DNA of 64,000 nucleotides from Verrucomicrobiota bacterium (GTDB lineage Bacteria; Verrucomicrobiota; Verrucomicrobiia; Verrucomicrobiales; Akkermansiaceae): the NCBI GenBank assembly GCA_017301995.1, contig JAFLEH010000026.1, forward strand, positions 1 through 64,000, written 5' to 3'. The translations under genes were made by a program, and so were the position numbers. Positions 60,041 through 64,000 of the stretch are shown here, piece after piece. Within the stretch, counting starts at the first letter, position 1, and each line of letters opens with the position of its first letter. The notes under the pieces were generated by a model. That model did no database searches. It was given only the letters and a program-made list of their open reading frames with translations, and had not been told where the DNA came from.

Positions 60041-61600
60041 ATGAGCCTCCGCCTTTCCATCCTTTCGGCCGTCGCCGCCATCACCGCCACAGCACCTTTG
60101 CTTCAGGCGGCTCCGCCATCCCGCCCTAACATCGTTTTCGTGTTCGCCGACGACCACGCGCTTCAGGCGATCAGCGCCTACAACTACCGCGGGCTCTCCC
60201 TCAACCAAACCCCCAACATCGACCGCCTCGCCGCCCAGGGAGCCATCTTCCGCAACAACTTTTGCGGAAACTCGATCTGCTCCCCCAGCCGCGCCACTGT
60301 TCTAACCGGAAAACACAGCCACCTCAACGGCGTCACCGCCTGGCAGAAGTTCGACGGCTCCCAGTTCACCTTCCCAAAAGCCCTCCAGCAGGCGGGCTAT
60401 CAAACCGCGATCTTCGGGAAATGGCACCTCGTTTCCAATCCCACCGGATTCGACGAATGGATGGTCCACCCCGGTCAAGGGTCCTACTACAACCCGGATT
60501 TCATCACCCCGCAGGGCAACAAACGGATCAACGGCTACGCCACGGACGTCACCACCGACCTCGCGCTCGATTTCATCAAACGCAACAAGGACGCCGGCAA
60601 GCCGTTCCTCGTGATGTGCCAATACAAGGCCCCGCACCGCACCTGGCAACCCGCGCCCGCCAACCTGAACCTCAACAAAGACCGCAAATACCCCGAGCCC
60701 GCGACCCTCTTCGACGACTACGCCGGCCGCTCCGCCCCGGCTTCCAAACACAGGATGGGAATCGACCGCCACATGCGCATGGACTACGATCTCAAGTACC
60801 CCGCCGACAAAATCTTCGAACTCGGACGCATGACCGACGACCAACGCCGCGATTTCATGGCGGCCTATCAGGAGGACAACCGCGCTTTCGAGGCCGATCC
60901 CCCCACCGGAAAGGATCTCGTCCGCTGGAAATACCAACGCTACCTCCGCGATTACCTCGCCTGCGTCGCGTCCATCGACTCCAATGTCGGCCGCCTGTTG
61001 GATTATCTCAAGGAAGCCGGATTGGAACGCGATACCATCGTGGTCTATAGCTCCGACCAAGGGTTCTATCTGGGAGAACACGGCTGGTTCGACAAACGCT
61101 GGATGTATGAGGAATCCTTCCGCATGCCCCTGCTTGTCCGCTGGCCCGCCGTGGTCAAACCCGGCACCTCGGTCAGCCAACTCACCCAGAACATCGACTT
61201 CGCCCCCACCTTCCTCGAAGCCGCCGGCGTCGCCGTCCCGCGGGAAATCCAGGGCGTCAGCCTCGTCCCCCTGCTCAAGGGCGAATCCCCGCCCTGGCGC
61301 GACGCGCTTTACTATCACTATTACGACGGCCCCGGCGAACACGGAGTCGCCAAACACTACGGCATCCGCACCGAACGCCACAAACTCATCCGCTACTACG
61401 CCGATGCCGACAACACCTGGGAGCTGTTCGACCTCGAAAAGGACCCCAACGAAATGAAATCCGTCTATGACGATCCCGCCTACGCCGCCATCCGCGGGGA
61501 GCTGACCAAGAAACTCGACCAACTCAAAACCCAATACGCCAACCCCATCCGCACCGAGGCCGAGGAAAAAGCGTACCTTTCAAAACAAGCGGGGAAATGA
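60041..61600 (+). CDS. Exported sulfatase
   Basis: A 519-residue sulfatase of the type I formylglycine family. A signal peptide (MSLRLSILSAVAAITATAPLLQA) precedes RPNIVFVFADDHA, which supplies metal-binding Asp residues. CSPSRATVLTGKHS (from Cys80) is the site where Cys is turned into formylglycine by a maturase. A second block, GEHGWFDKRWMYEESFRMPLLVRWP, is normal for the family. It probably removes sulfate from polysaccharides outside the cytoplasm. No other sulfatase or maturase gene is seen in the window. Confidence 0.93.
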   Translation: MSLRLSILSAVAAITATAPLLQAAPPSRPNIVFVFADDHALQAISAYNYRGLSLNQTPNIDRLAAQGAIFRNNFCGNSICSPSRATVLTGKHSHLNGVTAWQKFDGSQFTFPKALQQAGYQTAIFGKWHLVSNPTGFDEWMVHPGQGSYYNPDFITPQGNKRINGYATDVTTDLALDFIKRNKDAGKPFLVMCQYKAPHRTWQPAPANLNLNKDRKYPEPATLFDDYAGRSAPASKHRMGIDRHMRMDYDLKYPADKIFELGRMTDDQRRDFMAAYQEDNRAFEADPPTGKDLVRWKYQRYLRDYLACVASIDSNVGRLLDYLKEAGLERDTIVVYSSDQGFYLGEHGWFDKRWMYEESFRMPLLVRWPAVVKPGTSVSQLTQNIDFAPTFLEAAGVAVPREIQGVSLVPLLKGESPPWRDALYYHYYDGPGEHGVAKHYGIRTERHKLIRYYADADNTWELFDLEKDPNEMKSVYDDPAYAAIRGELTKKLDQLKTQYANPIRTEAEEKAYLSKQAGK

Positions 61601-61751
61601 AGCCCGCGTGAGATCCCGTGGCCGCGGCGCCCCGCTGGGATGCGCCTGTGGCCTCCATCCGCCCTCCATCCCTGGTGCGTCACGCTCCGGAAATCCGAAT
61701 CATTTTCCGCGGAGGGTTGACCACCGGCGGGAAACCGTTACAATCCGCCGC

Positions 61752-62201
61752 ATGACAGCGGTGGAAGCAGCCAACAAGATCTTAGACACGATGCTCGGGC
61801 ACCTCGGGTTCTCGGCGAACATCGAGGTTCAGGAAACCGGCGACGGCCCATGCCTCCAAATCCATACGGGAAACAGCGAGGCGCTGATCGGCCACGACGG
61901 CGACCGGCTCGACGACCTCCAATACCTCGTCAACCGCATCCTGCGGCGCCACTTTCCCAGCGCGGAGCGGGTCAAGGTGGACTGCGAGCATTTCCGGTCA
62001 ATCCAGGAGGATCACCTGCAGGAAGAGGTCCGGAGCATCGCCGAACGGGTGAAAACCACCGGAAAAGCCTACCACATGCGCCCGCTCAACGCCTACTACC
62101 GGCGGCTGGTCCACAACGCGCTGCTCGGCCACCCCGATGTGGTTTCCCATTCTCCGGACGGTGACGACCGCCTGAAACGCATCACCATCGCCCCTAAATA
62201 A
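61752..62201 (+). CDS. Jag-like KH and R3H domain RNA-binding protein
   Basis: A 149-residue protein starting at ATG 61752. The N-terminal half is a KH-like domain with EALIGHDGDRLDDLQYLVNRIL; the C-terminal half is an R3H domain (AYHMRPLNAYYRRLVHNALLGHPDV and DDRLKRITI). This is the Jag/SpoIIIJ-associated order but without the extra N-terminal Jag domain. Its last base overlaps the first base of the DoxX gene, so they are coupled. Likely role: single-stranded RNA binding. Confidence 0.9.
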   Translation: MTAVEAANKILDTMLGHLGFSANIEVQETGDGPCLQIHTGNSEALIGHDGDRLDDLQYLVNRILRRHFPSAERVKVDCEHFRSIQEDHLQEEVRSIAERVKTTGKAYHMRPLNAYYRRLVHNALLGHPDVVSHSPDGDDRLKRITIAPK

Positions 62202-62683
62202 TGCCCCGCGAATCCTCCCTGAAGCGTGTTTTGTTCGACTGCGGCACCCGTGACGCCACGGCGTCGGCCGGGTTGTTCGTGCTGCGGGCGTCGGTGGGCC
62301 TGATGATGCTGCTCGGGCACGGATCATCGAAACTCCGCGGGTTCCAGGACATGAAGGACGGTTTCTATGTGCCGGACTTTTTCCCGTTTTCCCTGATGTC
62401 GCCGCCGGTCAGCCTGATGTTGACGATCGGCGCGGAGGTCGGCGCGGCGGCGCTGCTGGTGCTGGGCCTGATGACCCGGCCGGCGGCGTTCGTGCTGGGC
62501 TTCGCGATGGTGGTGGCGGCCTTCGGCGTGCATGGAACGCATCCGTGGGTGTCGATGGGCGGTCCGAGCAAGGAAATGGCGCTGCTCTATCTGTTCCCCG
62601 TGCTGGCGATCCTGCTTTCGGGAGCCGGCGGACTGTCGCTGGACGCCGCAATCTATCAGGAAAAGAAGCGCCAGTATTGGTAG
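62201..62683 (+). CDS. DoxX family membrane protein
   Basis: A 160-residue membrane protein with four hydrophobic segments. LFVLRASVGLMMLLGHGSSKLRGF, then GAEVGAAALLVLGLMTRPAAFVLGFAMVVAAF, match the DoxX family, in which members are small membrane oxidoreductase subunits or unknown. The start overlaps the preceding stop codon by one base. It is followed by folC after 30 bases. Confidence 0.88.
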   Translation: MPRESSLKRVLFDCGTRDATASAGLFVLRASVGLMMLLGHGSSKLRGFQDMKDGFYVPDFFPFSLMSPPVSLMLTIGAEVGAAALLVLGLMTRPAAFVLGFAMVVAAFGVHGTHPWVSMGGPSKEMALLYLFPVLAILLSGAGGLSLDAAIYQEKKRQYW

Positions 62684-62713
62684 TCCCGGAACCGCGTTTG
62701 GAGCGCCCCAGCC

Positions 62714-63946
62714 ATGAACTACCGTGAGGCGATCGACTGGCTGTTCGGGACCCAATGGTTCGGGATCAAGCTCGGCCTCGATGGTCCGCGCCGCCTGCTC
62801 CGGCAATACCTGGCGTTTCCCGCCCACGGCGTCACCGTGATCCACGTGGCCGGCACCAACGGCAAGGGCAGCACCTGCGCGATGATCGATGCCATCTCCC
62901 GCGCCTGCGGCCGCCGCACCGGGCTTTTCACCTCACCTCACCTGATCGACTTCCGCGAGCGGATCCGGGTGAACGGCGTGGAAATCCCGGAAGACGCCGT
63001 GGCCGCCGGTTTGACGGGGTTGCGCGAACTCTGCGCCACCCTGGATCCCCACCCGACGTTTTTCGAAATCTCGCTGGCCCTGGCGATGCGGTGGTTCCGC
63101 GATCGCGGCTGCGAGGTGATCGTGTTGGAAACCGGGATGGGCGGGCGTTTCGACGCCACCACCGCCGTGCCCGCCGACGTCTGCGCCATCACGCCGATCG
63201 GCATGGACCACACGCAATATCTCGGTGACACGCTGGAAGCCATCGCCGCGGAAAAGGCTGGGGTGTTTCTCCCTGGAAAACCCGCCGTCAGCGCGCCGCA
63301 GGCACCCGCCGCGCGCGCCGTGCTGGAGCAGGCCGCCAACGAAACCCGCACACCCTTGAGCTGGATCGAAGAGCCTCTGCTAGGCTATCCGCTCGCCCTG
63401 CGCGGCCCCCATCAGGCATGGAACGCGGCACTCGCCGTGGCCGCTCTGGACCTCGCGAAAATCCCGCTTTTCTACGACAGCATCCGCTACGGCCTCGAAC
63501 GCACCTCATGGCCGGGCCGCTTCGAGGTATTTCCGCCATCCGCATCGGGCCGGGAAGTGGAAATCATCCTCGACGGCGCGCACAATCCGCATGCGGCGGT
63601 CACCCTGGCGGAAACCTGGCAAACCGTCTATCCGAACCGCAAGGCCGCGCTGGTGTTCAGCGCCGTAGCGGCGAAGGACATCGCGGGCATCCTCGCGCTG
63701 CTCGCGCCCATCGCCTCGTCCATCCACCTCTGCCCGGTGGCCACCCCGCGCGCCGTGACCACCGCCGAACTCGCCGACGCCCTCCCCGCCGAAGCTCCGC
63801 CCCATCGCGAATTCCCGGATTTCCGCGCCGCCCTGGACGCCGCCTGCGCCACCGGCGATCCGGTTCTCGTGGCGGGATCGCTGTTTCTCGTGGGCGAGGC
63901 CCGCGCCTACCTAACCGGAGCGGAGTTCCAAAGCTCCACCCAGTGA
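62714..63946 (+). CDS. folC: Bifunctional folylpolyglutamate/dihydrofolate synthase
   Basis: A 410-residue ligase adding glutamate to folate or making dihydrofolate. HVAGTNGKGSTCAMIDAISRA is the ATP loop near the N-terminus, GLFTSPHLIDFRERIRVNG the conserved substrate block, and ETGMGGRFDATTAV and ITPIGMDHTQYLGDTLEAIAAEKAGVF follow. DGAHNPHAAVTLAETW is the glutamate-ligase motif in the C-terminal domain. The order and length are normal. Confidence 0.95.
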   Translation: MNYREAIDWLFGTQWFGIKLGLDGPRRLLRQYLAFPAHGVTVIHVAGTNGKGSTCAMIDAISRACGRRTGLFTSPHLIDFRERIRVNGVEIPEDAVAAGLTGLRELCATLDPHPTFFEISLALAMRWFRDRGCEVIVLETGMGGRFDATTAVPADVCAITPIGMDHTQYLGDTLEAIAAEKAGVFLPGKPAVSAPQAPAARAVLEQAANETRTPLSWIEEPLLGYPLALRGPHQAWNAALAVAALDLAKIPLFYDSIRYGLERTSWPGRFEVFPPSASGREVEIILDGAHNPHAAVTLAETWQTVYPNRKAALVFSAVAAKDIAGILALLAPIASSIHLCPVATPRAVTTAELADALPAEAPPHREFPDFRAALDAACATGDPVLVAGSLFLVGEARAYLTGAEFQSSTQ

Positions 63947-63956
63947 GGGGGGCGTT

Positions 63957-63986
63957 GGTTATTGGTTATTTGTTATTTGTTATTAG
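63957..63986. repeat. Short tandem repeat, GTTATTTGTTATT type
   Basis: Just after folC, the bases form an iterated TTGGTTATTGGTTATTTGTTATT pattern (cut short here). It is the reverse-orientation relative of the AATAACTGATAACC units at about 8076-8111. The window ends inside this gap. Confidence 0.55.
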
Positions 63987-64000
63987 GTCGCTGGTTCTTT

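Overview
The window looks like chromosomal DNA from a free-living member of the Verrucomicrobiota (Verrucomicrobiaceae, near Luteolibacter/Haloferula). This is inferred from high GC, many secreted hydrolases and sulfatases, the C-terminal module of the secreted subtilase, an AsmA-like giant protein, and the cyanophycin genes. No rRNA gene or species-specific marker is present, so the genus is a guess. There is no transposase, integrase, prophage or CRISPR array in the window.

Region 1, about 1-6360, is the unusual part: an integron gene-cassette array. Nine attC recombination sites can be recognised (about 713-838, 1121-1247, 2317-2411, 2858-2985, 3441-3536, 3986-4081, 4453-4541, 5065-5159 and 5713-5839). 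Each has imperfect outer R boxes, paired inner L arms that are reverse complements, and one extra A in the left arm (the extrahelical base that sets strand choice). They come in two size classes, 89-96 and 126-128 bp. All cassettes read left to right, have lower GC than the rest, and mostly end inside their own attC. Their cargo is a secreted protein, a three-part TIR protein (winged helix, TIR, winged helix), a second secreted protein, several small unknown proteins, a cassette with no convincing gene, and a SieB-like superinfection-exclusion membrane protein. The last of these lacks a downstream attC and runs into chromosomal DNA. No integrase is in the window; if one exists it should lie left of position 1. 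This is the best candidate for something new, because two of the cassettes look like anti-phage genes.

Region 2, 6487-17735: a membrane protein with phosphatidylserine decarboxylase, cyanophycin synthetase (minus strand), a DUF2062 protein, a GH2 glycosidase, tRNA-Arg(TCT), then a DUF1854 protein and an ABC exporter of the kind linked to cyanophycin metabolism, and a cupin.

Region 3, 17875-34878: an AEC transporter, a quinone-oxidoreductase-like enzyme, a very large secreted clan-A-like glycosidase, an AI-2E family transporter, a secreted subtilase, a DapA-family plus semialdehyde dehydrogenase pair that fits 4-hydroxyproline breakdown, and a 1345-residue TPR/DUF3857/transglutaminase-like protein.

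Region 4, 34910-47918: housekeeping genes mnmA, a TlpA-like thioredoxin, lysC, an RDD protein, recQ, fhs, a histone-deacetylase-like protein with altered active-site residues, and pyc.

Region 5, 47937-63946: tRNA-Ala(CGC), a LysM lipoprotein, a TIGR02206-type membrane protein, an ATP-grasp-like protein, rpmB, radC, an AsmA-like protein, a YqjD/YqjE/YqjK-like trio followed by two tandem PilT-type ATPases, a sulfatase, a KH-R3H protein, DoxX and folC. Across the chromosomal part the words CTAAC/GTTAG recur in coding DNA in several reading frames, against the codon usage expected at this GC.
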